A DNA stretch of 64,000 bases from Pseudorhodoplanes sp. (GTDB lineage Bacteria; Pseudomonadota; Alphaproteobacteria; Rhizobiales; Xanthobacteraceae). Numbering within the stretch: position 1 is the stretch's first letter; the number at the start of each line of letters is the position of its first letter. Positions 39,187-47,121 of this stretch are shown one piece after another. Location: the NCBI GenBank assembly GCA_032027085.1, contig JAVSMS010000001.1, positions 1,380,332 to 1,444,331 on the forward strand, given 5' to 3'. The translations under genes and the position numbers were made by a program. The notes under the pieces are model-generated. The model worked only from the letters and a program-made list of their open reading frames with translations. It did not search any database and was not told the DNA's origin.

Positions 39187-41453
39187 GCGATGTCATCAAT
39201 GAGATCGGGCGCGCCGTGGAGGACAGCGCGCCCGTGGATGTTCTCAGCGATACAGATCGGAGCTTCGACGTTCACGACGATGCCCCGACGCTGTGCCCCG
39301 ACAAGCCGTCGTTGCCGAATGCAAAGTGGCTGCACCACTATGTCCACGCAGGCTACGAGCTGATCCCTCTGAATGGCAAGAAGCCGAAGGACGCCGGTTG
39401 GCGCCGCAAGAGCTACTCGCTTGCCGAGTGCGTCGAGTGGATGCGCCGCGGGTATAATATCGGCGTGCGGTTGCGCGAAACCGATCTGGTGGTCGATGTC
39501 GATCCCCGCTACTTCGAGGATGGCGACGATCCCTTTGCGCGGCTCAAGGCAGACTTCGCCCTGCAAGATGCGCCGTTCGTCATAACGGGCGGCGGCGGCT
39601 GGCACTATTATTTCCGCAAGCCGGCGGATGGCACGGTGGTCAACGCGCTCGCCGGATATAAGGGCATCGAGTTCAAGTCGCTCGGCCGTCAGGTCGTGGC
39701 TGCCGGCTCGATCCACCCCGATACCGACGAGCCATACCGCTTCGACGATGATCCGCTAGCCCTGACGCTCTCGGAGGCGCCGAAGGTCACCGCGGCACTC
39801 CTGGACGCGATCAGGAAGCCGTCGGGAGCGCAGTCGGCCACGGAAGCCGGCGAGATCACGCCAGAGCAGTTGGCCGAATGGCTTGAGTACATCGACGTTG
39901 CAGACTATCGCGACGAACTCAGGTGGCGGGAGTTGATGATGGCCTGCCATCATGCCACTGGCGGCGAGGGCCTGGAGGAGTTCGTCGCGTGGAGCACGTC
40001 GGACCCCGACTATGCCGACCACGGCGATATCATTCGTCGCCGTTGGAATTCCCTGAACACGAAGCGCGGTGGCATCACGATCAGGACATTGATCGCTGCT
40101 CTACCGAAGGACATACGGCGCGAGGCGGTCGAAGCGACCGAGCGATTTTCGGCAGAGGATGACTTTGCCGATGACACGGATGCGGTGCTCGTCAGCGCCC
40201 ATAAGAAGTCGGCGGTCTGGAACGAGTGGGTTTGGGTGGCAGATGCCTCGCAGTTCGTGCGGCGGTCGGACGGAAAAAAGTACCGCGCCGATCAATGGAA
40301 CTCGCTCTACGCCAAGCTGAAGCCGGACGGCAGCGTGCTCAACGCCGTATGGAAGGGAAACGTCCCGATCAAGAAGTTCGAGTCGCTGGTCTATCTGCCT
40401 GAGCGGCCCGAGTTTCCCGATGGCGAGCGTGGCGGGCGATACAACATCTGGCGCAAGGCGGGCGTTGAACCGAAGCCGGGAGACGTGACGCCCTTTCTGG
40501 ATCACATGGCGTACCTGTTCCCGGATGAGGGCGATAGAAATCACGTTCTCGACTACCTGGCCCTACTCGTGCAGCGCCCTGCCGAAAAGATCCACTTCGC
40601 GTTGCTCATCCGTGGGGCGCAGGGAACCGGCAAGAGTTGGATCGGCCGCCTGATGGAGAGGATCGTCGGCAGCCGCAATGTCGTGCGGCCGTCGAACGAC
40701 GAAGTCACCTCTCGATGGACTTCATGGATGGAGGGCGCACAACTCGCGGTCATTGAGGAACTGATGACACTTGGGCGTCGCGAGGTGGCGAACCGGCTCA
40801 AGCCGGCGATCACCGATACGACGCTGCGGATCGAGGAGAAGGGCTGCTCGATCTATTCGATCCCGAACTGTCTGAACTTCCTCTGCTTCACCAACCACGA
40901 GGACGCCTTGCCTATCGAGCGCGGCGACCGCCGTTGGCTGGTCGCCTTCTCACCTGCTGCGAAGAAGGATGACGCCTACTACGAGAACCTGTTCGGCTTC
41001 CTGGAGGGAAACGGCGCGTCGTTCGTCAAGCACTGGCTGCTGGAAAGGAAGGTCGCCTTGAACCCAAGAGGCGTAGCGCCTTCCACGTCTGGCAAGGAAG
41101 CCATGCGGCGACTTTCGCTTGGCGATGCCGAGGACTACCTTCTCAATCTGTTCGAGGAGGAGCAGATGCCCTTCAACTTCGATCTACTCCGCCTCGACGA
41201 CCTGGTCGATGCGGTGCCGATATCGATGCGAGGGCGCACGAACCTTCGTGCGCGCGTCTCGAAATTGCTGAAGGAAGAAATCGGCGCCGTCGGCCACGGC
41301 CGCTACACCAAGGGCGGTCGCAAGCATCGGCCGGCCTATCAGCTCTGGTCCGTTCGCAATCATGAGCATTGGGACAGCGTCGGCGCCGCCGCACGGATCG
41401 ACGCCTATCTTGAATACGAGGAGGTCCTACAAAGGCTCACGGGCCGTCAGTAG
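39183..41453 (+). CDS. primase-polymerase/helicase replication protein
   Basis: 756 residues. The N-terminal half is a bifunctional primase-polymerase-like domain: GYELIPLNGKKPKDAGW, then the catalytic VVDVDPRY and GGGGWHYYFRK. A PriCT-like linker follows (about 215-310). The C-terminal half is a VirE/DUF5906-type helicase with Walker A GAQGTGKSW (about 479-486), an acidic VIEELM and NCLNFLCFTNHEDALPI. Such proteins start replication of satellites and prophages. It is the largest element gene of the replication module. Confidence 0.88.
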   Translation: MSDVINEIGRAVEDSAPVDVLSDTDRSFDVHDDAPTLCPDKPSLPNAKWLHHYVHAGYELIPLNGKKPKDAGWRRKSYSLAECVEWMRRGYNIGVRLRETDLVVDVDPRYFEDGDDPFARLKADFALQDAPFVITGGGGWHYYFRKPADGTVVNALAGYKGIEFKSLGRQVVAAGSIHPDTDEPYRFDDDPLALTLSEAPKVTAALLDAIRKPSGAQSATEAGEITPEQLAEWLEYIDVADYRDELRWRELMMACHHATGGEGLEEFVAWSTSDPDYADHGDIIRRRWNSLNTKRGGITIRTLIAALPKDIRREAVEATERFSAEDDFADDTDAVLVSAHKKSAVWNEWVWVADASQFVRRSDGKKYRADQWNSLYAKLKPDGSVLNAVWKGNVPIKKFESLVYLPERPEFPDGERGGRYNIWRKAGVEPKPGDVTPFLDHMAYLFPDEGDRNHVLDYLALLVQRPAEKIHFALLIRGAQGTGKSWIGRLMERIVGSRNVVRPSNDEVTSRWTSWMEGAQLAVIEELMTLGRREVANRLKPAITDTTLRIEEKGCSIYSIPNCLNFLCFTNHEDALPIERGDRRWLVAFSPAAKKDDAYYENLFGFLEGNGASFVKHWLLERKVALNPRGVAPSTSGKEAMRRLSLGDAEDYLLNLFEEEQMPFNFDLLRLDDLVDAVPISMRGRTNLRARVSKLLKEEIGAVGHGRYTKGGRKHRPAYQLWSVRNHEHWDSVGAAARIDAYLEYEEVLQRLTGRQ

Positions 41454-41525
41454 ACAGGCGGCACGTCCGGTGGACGGCCTCTGCTGTCCACCGGTTATCG
41501 TAGCGATTTCATTGCATTGCCACTC

Positions 41526-41541
41526 AGGTAGACAGGTAGAC
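41526..41541. repeat. tandem direct repeat AGGTAGAC x2
   Basis: Two perfect adjacent 8-bp units. The reverse complement of the core (GTCTACC) is present twice in tandem at 41637-41650, about 95 bp away. Opposed iteron pairs downstream of a replication gene suggest an initiator binding region. Confidence 0.45.
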
Positions 41542-41636
41542 AAGCACTTTTCAGAAATCGAACCGGAAGGAATGCACTGCCGAACGGCACATGCTGCCGA
41601 GCTACGGCGCATTAAACGGAATTCGGAAAGGCGCGC

Positions 41637-41650
41637 GTCTACCGTCTACC
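41637..41650. repeat. tandem repeat GTCTACC x2, opposed to the pair at 41526
   Basis: Two perfect adjacent 7-bp units, inverted relative to GGTAGAC at 41527-41541. The pair is followed by GC-rich sequence. Confidence 0.45.
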
Positions 41651-42138
41651 GCGAGGGCGTGTCCGACGTGGACGACGACGGCAAGCCCCACGGTGCGCAG
41701 ACCCCGCAGACCTCGCGCGCGCGAGGCCGCCAGTCAGGCAGTCGGCGCGCGGTGCTAAGGCCGGCAAGAATGCGCACGGTCGCCGCAGCCTTGGCGCAAA
41801 GCCCCAGGCCAAGGCCGCGACCCTCGAATTGTGGATCATGGGGCCCAGGCTGGCGAAGGCGAGTCGGACCAAAGGCTTGGGAAACGGCGCCTAGGAAAGC
41901 ACCGGCCCAGGCACCGGATCGGGCCGTCGCGCTCCTGGGGCCGTAAGCACGTGCGGCGAACAACCCACTTTCCGCCGCAGGAAGGCCGCGGCCCTGAGGC
42001 TGCCGCGTACCCTACGGCCTGCCCGGTCGAAACCGGCGCCGGTAGCTCCCCTCAAAAAATTTGTGAGCCCCGCACAATGGCTCCCCGTAGGTCCCGCGCG
42101 CTGCAAATTCGTGCGAGAGACCGAGGGGAAGTCGGGTC

Positions 42139-42654
42139 ATGGCCGAGCAAGCAAAGAGCCGGGCATTGGAGAAACGCGAGGTGCGGCGGCCTGAGATGGA
42201 CCGCGTGTGGTCGCCCACGGTCGAAGACCGCGCGCTGGACATCATCGCGAAGACCGGCTCGCCAAAGACGGCCGCGAAGGCCGTGGGCGTGTCGGCGGCC
42301 ACCATCCACGATCACCGCAAGCGCGATGCCGAGTTCGGCGCGAAATACGCGCAGGCGATGGACGCCGCCTTCCACCACGTGCTCGGCCGCGCCTTCGAGC
42401 GGTCACTCGATGAGCATGAGCCGAGCGACCGGTTGATCGAGGTCTTGCTCAAGTTCAGGTGGCCGGAGCGTTTGAACAACTTCCTCGCCTTGGTCGGTGA
42501 CGGCGTCGCCGACACCAGCGGCCCCGTCGGCCTCGATCCCCGCGTCATTGCCCGCATGGAGCCGACCGACCGCAACGCGCTGATTGCGCTTTTGGAAAAA
42601 TACCTCGATGTCGAACAACAGACAGAGCAGCAGGTCATCACCATCGAGGGGTAG
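42139..42654 (+). CDS. terminase small subunit-like HTH protein
   Basis: 171 residues. A helix-turn-helix (IAKTGSPKTAAKAVGVSAAT, then HDHRKRDAEFGAKYAQAMD) and the later LLKFRWPERLNN match the small terminase-like proteins of alphaproteobacterial prophages. In satellites such a subunit redirects helper-phage packaging. No large subunit is near. The C-terminal 50 residues are acidic and unassigned. Confidence 0.65.
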   Translation: MAEQAKSRALEKREVRRPEMDRVWSPTVEDRALDIIAKTGSPKTAAKAVGVSAATIHDHRKRDAEFGAKYAQAMDAAFHHVLGRAFERSLDEHEPSDRLIEVLLKFRWPERLNNFLALVGDGVADTSGPVGLDPRVIARMEPTDRNALIALLEKYLDVEQQTEQQVITIEG

Positions 42655-42919
42655 CGTCGCGGCGCGGATGCTGCGCGATTTGATCGGCCTCGAAAGGCTT
42701 GCTGTCGGTCTTTGCGAGACGGCGCCTTTGAACTGCGCAACGCAAGCCGATGCCCAGTCCATCATTGCAAGATACGCAGTTCAAACCGGTGCTGGTTTCT
42801 GGTCGCTCTACCTAATTGACCGCGGAGAACATGCTGAAATGCTTTGGGAGGATATGTCCCGCGAATATCAGCGACGTCTTGAAGGCGACACTTCTAGCTT
42901 TCGGTGCAAATCCACTTAG
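42608..42919 (+). CDS. hypothetical protein
   Basis: 103 residues from ATG 42608, overlapping the previous gene in another frame; ATG 42668 would remove the Ser/Arg-rich start. The segment LIGLERLAVGLCE through WSLYLIDRGEHAEMLWEDM is protein-like, helical and acidic. No family recognised. Confidence 0.45.
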   Translation: MSNNRQSSRSSPSRGSVAARMLRDLIGLERLAVGLCETAPLNCATQADAQSIIARYAVQTGAGFWSLYLIDRGEHAEMLWEDMSREYQRRLEGDTSSFRCKST

Positions 42920-42993
42920 TGAATTGTATTACGCAGTTGCCCGTTGCCGTGGCATTCTAAGTCGCCTGCATAGCAGCGCTTGGGAGGACCACG

Positions 42994-43278
42994 ATGATGA
43001 CAGGAGCCGCAAGCAGAAGTATCCCCGAGCCGTTCTCGGTGATTGCAAGCAAGAAAGACATTGAAGAGGCGCTCAAGGACCTACGGGAACAGGGCGCGCG
43101 AATCCGCATCGACGAAGTCGCCGACGCTGATCTTGTCTACATCGCAACGATTTGGAGCTGCCTCAATCATCTCCGAAAGACAGGTCTCTCAAAAGGTCAG
43201 GTTGCGGAACTGATGACCGCATATCTAGGCTTTGATGAAATCGCTGACTGGTATAGCGACGTTACAAAAAAGAAGTAG
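42994..43278 (+). CDS. hypothetical protein
   Basis: 94 residues, GGGAGGA upstream of ATG 42994. Helical with SKKDIEEALKDLREQGARI and a second helical half (SKGQVAELMTAYLGFDEIADW) that may be a small helix-turn-helix. It lies in a chain of small + strand genes after the terminase-like gene. No family recognised. Confidence 0.6.
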   Translation: MMTGAASRSIPEPFSVIASKKDIEEALKDLREQGARIRIDEVADADLVYIATIWSCLNHLRKTGLSKGQVAELMTAYLGFDEIADWYSDVTKKK

Positions 43279-43391
43279 CCCGCCGCTGCCGACGGCAAGA
43301 AACGTTAGGCGACGGCGAGCCGCCTTTCTGATCTCTCCTGGATGTCAAAGCCCGCGCAATGTGCACGGGCAAATTCAGGAGGAATTGAGCC

Positions 43392-43661
43392 ATGACCACG
43401 TTTCGGAAGCTGCCGGGCAAGGCAGTGCGGACAAGGGCTACTGATATCAAGCGGTTCAAAGAACTGAGCCCGCGCATCTGTGACAGGCCGCTGAGCGACG
43501 TTGGGGCCAGAGCCGGCGCTGTCACCTTGGCTGGGATGCGAACTTTTCAGCGTGAAACCGGTCCAGGGTACGCTGCCTTCGAGTTGATCGCGAGCGTCGT
43601 GCCGTTGGAATACAAGAAGAACTGGGCGAAGAATCACCTCGGCCTGGTCGAGAGGCGCTGA
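43392..43661 (+). CDS. hypothetical protein
   Basis: 89 residues with AGGAGG well placed before ATG 43392. A basic N-terminus (TTFRKLPGKAVRTRATDIKRFKEL) is followed by a Gly/Ala-rich middle and a basic-aromatic end (LEYKKNWAKNHLGLVERR). No family recognised; a small DNA-binding protein is possible. Confidence 0.6.
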   Translation: MTTFRKLPGKAVRTRATDIKRFKELSPRICDRPLSDVGARAGAVTLAGMRTFQRETGPGYAAFELIASVVPLEYKKNWAKNHLGLVERR

Positions 43662-43816
43662 TCTGTTGGCGTTCAGTCGATAGATCGCGAAGCATCATCA
43701 TCGCGTCCGGGCTTCCGGTGGGAAGCCCGAACCGCGGTGGCGGTGACGCATGCGGCTGTGCCGCGCCCGATCCGACCTCCCGCGTGCGGCGTGATGCAGC
43801 CAAAGGAGGTGCGGCG

Positions 43817-44560
43817 ATGGCGATAAAGAAAGTGGCCCTGGGTTCCCGTTGGTTGTCCGCGACGGACATGATCGACCGGCTCAAGCAGGCCCGAGAAAAT
43901 CGAGAGCGGCAATCGAAGCTGCTCGACTCGCTCAACGAGCAAGCGAAGCGCCGACACGATGAAATCGAGCGCTCGCTTGTCGACTTGCCCCAGCCGCAGC
44001 GCGGCGAGATCGTCGTCCGCACCGTGAACGGCTACCGTAACGAGCTCAAGCGGCAGAGCGCCGATGCGCGGCGTGCCCACATGAAAGAGGCCGGCCGTCT
44101 GCTCGAACAGACTGACGGCGCCCGCGCCCACTACCAATCCCCGGTGCAGATGCTGATGCGCGAGGGCCTCGGCTCTGAGCGGCGCAGCCGCCTGCTTCAG
44201 CAGATCGCGCACTCTGGTCCCGTCGAGCTCGCATCGTTGGCGGAATTCGCCGCTGCCACCAACGATAAGGAGCTCGGTGCGGTGCTGTGCGCCCGCGTCT
44301 CCGATCTTCCGCCCAACGAGCGGCCGTTCAGCTCACGTGACCTTGCGGACGCGCTCGTGGGTGAGGAGCATCGGCGCGTCACCGCGGCGCTGATGGAGGT
44401 GGACCGTCTCACCCAGGAGGCGGCGCATGCCGACAGCGCCTTCGAGCGCGGCACGGCAAACCCCGTTCGCTCGATCAGGATCGCCCGCATGAAGCAGGCC
44501 GAGGCGGCGCTCGGCGCTGATCTGGCCAACCTGGATGAACCCGAGGACGAGGAGGAGTGA
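43817..44560 (+). CDS. hypothetical coiled-coil protein
   Basis: 247 residues from ATG 43817 (AAAGGAGG 8 bases upstream); the longer frame from 43718 is not supported. The first 110 residues form long charged helices (MIDRLKQARENRERQSKLL), likely coiled coil, and the C-terminus is acidic (LDEPEDEEE). Codon use resembles the neighbouring element genes. It opens a tight series of three genes. Confidence 0.65.
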   Translation: MAIKKVALGSRWLSATDMIDRLKQARENRERQSKLLDSLNEQAKRRHDEIERSLVDLPQPQRGEIVVRTVNGYRNELKRQSADARRAHMKEAGRLLEQTDGARAHYQSPVQMLMREGLGSERRSRLLQQIAHSGPVELASLAEFAAATNDKELGAVLCARVSDLPPNERPFSSRDLADALVGEEHRRVTAALMEVDRLTQEAAHADSAFERGTANPVRSIRIARMKQAEAALGADLANLDEPEDEEE

Positions 44561-44561
44561 C

Positions 44562-44828
44562 ATGCCGATTTTTGTTTTCTTCGCCGCCAAGGAGAACGTG
44601 CGCCGCTCGGACGGCTGTAACACCGTGGTCGCGCCGGGCGCCGATCCGAGCGCGGCACGGGCCGTCGCAGAGCAACTGCTCGGTGAGAACGCGGGCGCAC
44701 TCAACGGCTTCGCGGCGGTCGAGATGACCGAAGCCACCGCGGCTTTCGCGGTGCAAGGCCATCCGCCGGTCGGCGGCTCGCCCTGGCCGTCTCTGGGTCG
44801 CGGCGGCAATCCGCTGCGAGGCTCGTGA
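44562..44828 (+). CDS. hypothetical protein
   Basis: 88 residues, GAGGAGG just ahead of ATG 44562 and one base after the previous stop. The N-terminus MPIFVFFAAKENVRRSDGC reads as a beta strand, followed by a helix and a Gly/Pro-rich tail. No family recognised. Confidence 0.6.
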   Translation: MPIFVFFAAKENVRRSDGCNTVVAPGADPSAARAVAEQLLGENAGALNGFAAVEMTEATAAFAVQGHPPVGGSPWPSLGRGGNPLRGS

Positions 44829-45109
44829 TGTCCGCCGCAGCGATCTCCCGCGGCGAGCACGACCGCATCGTGCGCGAGGCCCTCGCCGGCGTGTTCGCGC
44901 TCACGCCGCTTGACCTCTACATCTACCTCGGCGGCGAAGCCGAGGCGTTCGACGAGGTGGCCCGCGCGATCATGGAGTGGTGGCTGAGGTCGAACGGCTA
45001 CGCCGAGGAGGACGTTGCGCCGTCCTGCTGGTCACCGCGCAAGCGCCTGTGGGTCCGCCGCGAGGCGTGGCCCGAGGACGCGCCGTGGCTGTGCGAGGTA
45101 GCGCACTAA
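44828..45109 (+). CDS. hypothetical protein
   Basis: 93 residues; ATG 44828 overlaps the previous stop (TGATG). Rich in Trp and acidic residues (IMEWWLRSNGY, RLWVRREAWPEDAPWLCE). No family recognised. Its end meets the convergent XRE gene with a 4-bp gap. Confidence 0.6.
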   Translation: MSAAAISRGEHDRIVREALAGVFALTPLDLYIYLGGEAEAFDEVARAIMEWWLRSNGYAEEDVAPSCWSPRKRLWVRREAWPEDAPWLCEVAH

Positions 45110-45113
45110 GTGA

Positions 45114-45344
45114 CTATCGCCGGGGCTTCCGCTCCGGGGCGGTGAGCAATTCCCCTGGTGTCTTCTGTAGCCCGTCGGCAATCTTCACGATCACGTCGAG
45201 CGACGGGTTGCGCACTCCGCGCTCGATCCCGCTGATATAGGTCCGGTCGATCTCGATCTCTAAAGCAAGTTCCTCCTGCGATAGGCCGAGCGCATCCCGC
45301 GCCGCCTTCACGTTTTCCCCCAGTACCCGCCGGTAGTCCGCCAT
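45114..45344 (-). CDS. XRE-family (Cro/CI-like) transcriptional repressor
   Basis: 76 residues from ATG 45344; GTG 45350 and GTG 45380 are alternatives. A full HTH_3 domain is visible: LGENVKAARDALGLSQEELA, EIEIDRTYISGIERGVRNPS and IVKIADGLQKTPGELL. It is the only reverse-oriented gene of this part and faces a + gene across an 18-bp palindrome, the arrangement of a phage or satellite repressor. Confidence 0.88.
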   Translation of the reverse strand: MADYRRVLGENVKAARDALGLSQEELALEIEIDRTYISGIERGVRNPSLDVIVKIADGLQKTPGELLTAPERKPRR

Positions 45345-45415
45345 GGGCACATGGCGCCCCGAAGGTGACTGACAGTCCACGGACTCAGCGTCACATTTTG
45401 GTTCGCAGCCGACCC

Positions 45416-45433
45416 TGTAGACGATAATCTACA
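45416..45433. promoter_or_regulatory. candidate XRE operator
   Basis: TGTAGA-N6-TCTACA, a perfect 6-bp inverted repeat in the spacer between the XRE gene and the divergent gene at 45460. The N6 contains ATAA and the site probably overlaps one or both promoters. Confidence 0.6.
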
Positions 45434-45459
45434 AGCGGAGATTGAGCCGGATCGCGCTT

Positions 45460-45795
45460 ATGGAGACGCTCTCAGCCATGGTGGAGTGGACCTACCGGGC
45501 CGTCGCGACCTGGTATGCGGCCGCTATCATCGGCGGCGTGCTGATCCTAATAGCCGAACGGCTGTCCCGGCGGCGCGAGCCATCCGACGACGACGTTAAG
45601 AGAGCCGCCCAGCGATACCGGCAGTGGTACGGAAACGACGCGCTGGCCGTGATCGCCGACCACATCCTCGCGGCATCGTTTGCGCCGGACACGCGGCACA
45701 AGCGCTTTCTTAAGCGCGTCGTCCGCGAACTCTGGCTTGGCGCGGTGACTGATGCCGACCGCGCCGCCGCCATAGAACATAGAAGCAAACCTTAG
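45460..45795 (+). CDS. hypothetical membrane-anchored protein
   Basis: 111 residues from ATG 45460; TTG 45442 is possible. One N-terminal membrane helix (VATWYAAAIIGGVLILIAE) is followed by a basic cytoplasmic helical domain (DVKRAAQRYRQWYG). Divergent from the XRE gene across the palindrome, so likely its regulatory target. Its stop overlaps the convergent neighbour by 4 bp. Confidence 0.55.
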   Translation: METLSAMVEWTYRAVATWYAAAIIGGVLILIAERLSRRREPSDDDVKRAAQRYRQWYGNDALAVIADHILAASFAPDTRHKRFLKRVVRELWLGAVTDADRAAAIEHRSKP

Positions 45796-46508
45796 ATTTC
45801 GAGCTTCAGGTCGAGTTTCACGGCGTCGGGACGCACCCCCGCGATTTCCGAGATGCGCTGACGTGCCCATGCCATGACATCTGCGATTGTGCCAGTTCGT
45901 GGCGCCTCGCTTGACTCATCGTCCGGCACCTCTGCGTGGGCGTGGTCCTCCACCTCCTGCTGGACGATTTCTTCCGGCTCGATCTCCGTCCCCAAGCCAG
46001 CGATTAATTCGTCAATCGTAAACGCAGCAAGCGGCACGCGGCCTTTCAAAATTCCTGAGCCCACCGAATTAGCTGACCCAGGCTCCTTCGGGTCCAAGGC
46101 GACCCACATGCCATAATTGTCCCTGACCACATGGCCTGCCTTCACGCGGGCTGCATAGGCCGCGTTGAAGCGCTTCCCCACTTCGTCAGCAGGCAGCAGG
46201 TAAGTCTCCACCTTCTTTGGATCGTCCTTGGAGTCCACCGTCGAGACAAGGACCAGGTCAACGTCATTAAGGGTCTTCCATTTGGTGCCCTTCGCCAACG
46301 GGGGAAAGGCAATCCACCGGTCGCGGGTGGTCCGAATCGATACCGTTTGGGTCTTTCCATCCCGTTCTGCCGTGTAGATGTTTGACAGACCCCTGCCCGG
46401 CATCCGAACCAGCTTGTAGCCGCCAGCCTCTGCGCCCTTCTTCGCAGCATCTACCATTAACCGCCAAGCGGTCGCCTCGCCTACTAATTCCTTCAATCGA
46501 TTAGCCAT
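45792..46508 (-). CDS. hypothetical protein at the edge of the defence module
   Basis: 238 residues. Residues 1-150 are a compact alpha/beta domain: GGYKLVRMPGRGLSNIYTAE, TVSIRTTRDRWIAFPPL, VDLVLVSTVD, then AARVKAGH and DNYGMWVAL. A long acidic linker (EIEPEEIVQQEVEDHAHAEV) leads to a short helical end. The strand-rich DNA with Arg/Asp pairs recalls small nucleases, but no catalytic motif is assured. It is divergent from vsr. No family named. Confidence 0.6.
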   Translation of the reverse strand: MANRLKELVGEATAWRLMVDAAKKGAEAGGYKLVRMPGRGLSNIYTAERDGKTQTVSIRTTRDRWIAFPPLAKGTKWKTLNDVDLVLVSTVDSKDDPKKVETYLLPADEVGKRFNAAYAARVKAGHVVRDNYGMWVALDPKEPGSANSVGSGILKGRVPLAAFTIDELIAGLGTEIEPEEIVQQEVEDHAHAEVPDDESSEAPRTGTIADVMAWARQRISEIAGVRPDAVKLDLKLEI

Positions 46509-46554
46509 TTTGGCCTCCCGTGTCTTGGTTACGCCCTACTCGCCCGATGTAGAC

Positions 46555-46576
46555 TAACCAATTAGCATAACCAATT
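46555..46576. repeat. direct repeat TAACCAATT x2
   Basis: Two perfect 9-bp copies 13 bp apart, in the spacer between the divergent 45792-46508 gene and vsr. A related TCAATTGA follows at 46584-46591. Possible regulator site; no convincing promoter was found. Confidence 0.35.
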
Positions 46577-46686
46577 GATCGAGTCAATTGATTTGTCATT
46601 TAGTTTGCAATTGGTGCGCAGAATCGATCAGACAGACGCGGTGTGTTCGGATAAGTTGCGAGTCAGCATTTCTAGAAGCACTCGCG

Positions 46687-47121
46687 ATGACCGACCGTCT
46701 AACCCCCATCCAGCGCAGCCAAAATATGGCGCGCATCAGAGGTAGAAATACGAAGCCCGAGCTGGCGGTCCGATCCGCGTTGTTTAAGGCCGGGTTCCGC
46801 TTTCGGCTTCATAAGAAGGGACTGCCGGGGCGGCCGGATCTTGTCCTTCCAAAGTATCGCTTGGCAGTATTCGTGCATGGCTGCTTCTGGCACGGCCACA
46901 GCTGTCGCCGCGGCAGTCTTCCGGCATCGAACGTCGCGTTCTGGACTAAGAAAATCCGGGGCAACGTCGAACGCGATCAACGAAATATCGCCGCGCTTCG
47001 TCAGACCGGCTGGAACGTGGCCGTGCTTTGGGCTTGCAAGTTGGAAGCAGACACAACGAAGCTAATCCGCAAGCTTCGGGTGCTAAGACAACGAACCAGA
47101 GCTAAAGCTCGACGGAATTGA
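46687..47121 (+). CDS. vsr: very short patch repair (Vsr) endonuclease
   Basis: 144 residues from ATG 46687; the upstream open frame is not conserved. Asp51 in GRPDLVLP, and His64, Trp68 and His69 in FVHGCFWHGHSC, fall at the same numbers as the catalytic and intercalating residues of E. coli Vsr, and Cys66/Cys73 can bind Zn. Vsr nicks beside T:G mismatches left by 5-methylcytosine deamination. Its end overlaps the convergent methyltransferase gene by 20 bp. Confidence 0.93.
   Translation: MTDRLTPIQRSQNMARIRGRNTKPELAVRSALFKAGFRFRLHKKGLPGRPDLVLPKYRLAVFVHGCFWHGHSCRRGSLPASNVAFWTKKIRGNVERDQRNIAALRQTGWNVAVLWACKLEADTTKLIRKLRVLRQRTRAKARRN

Larger units (their letters stand above)
41454..42138. other. 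685-bp region with repeats, no confident gene
   Basis: The region begins with a 9-bp hairpin CCGGTGGAC/GTCCACCGG (41467-41494), directly after the primase stop, which may end its transcript. It then holds two opposed tandem repeats of GGTAGAC (see next entries) and GC-rich sequence. An open frame 41572-41946 has Arg/Pro-rich low-complexity content and is not trusted. Placement after the replication gene makes an origin possible. Confidence 0.4.

Noticed and set aside
41572-41946. Possible protein gene after the primase
   Set aside because: Arg/Pro-rich low-complexity translation with no ribosome site; it crosses the repeats.
46559-46587. Promoter for the 45792-46508 gene (TTGACT with TAATTG)
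   Set aside because: The -10 matches the consensus at only two positions; only the direct repeat is reported.
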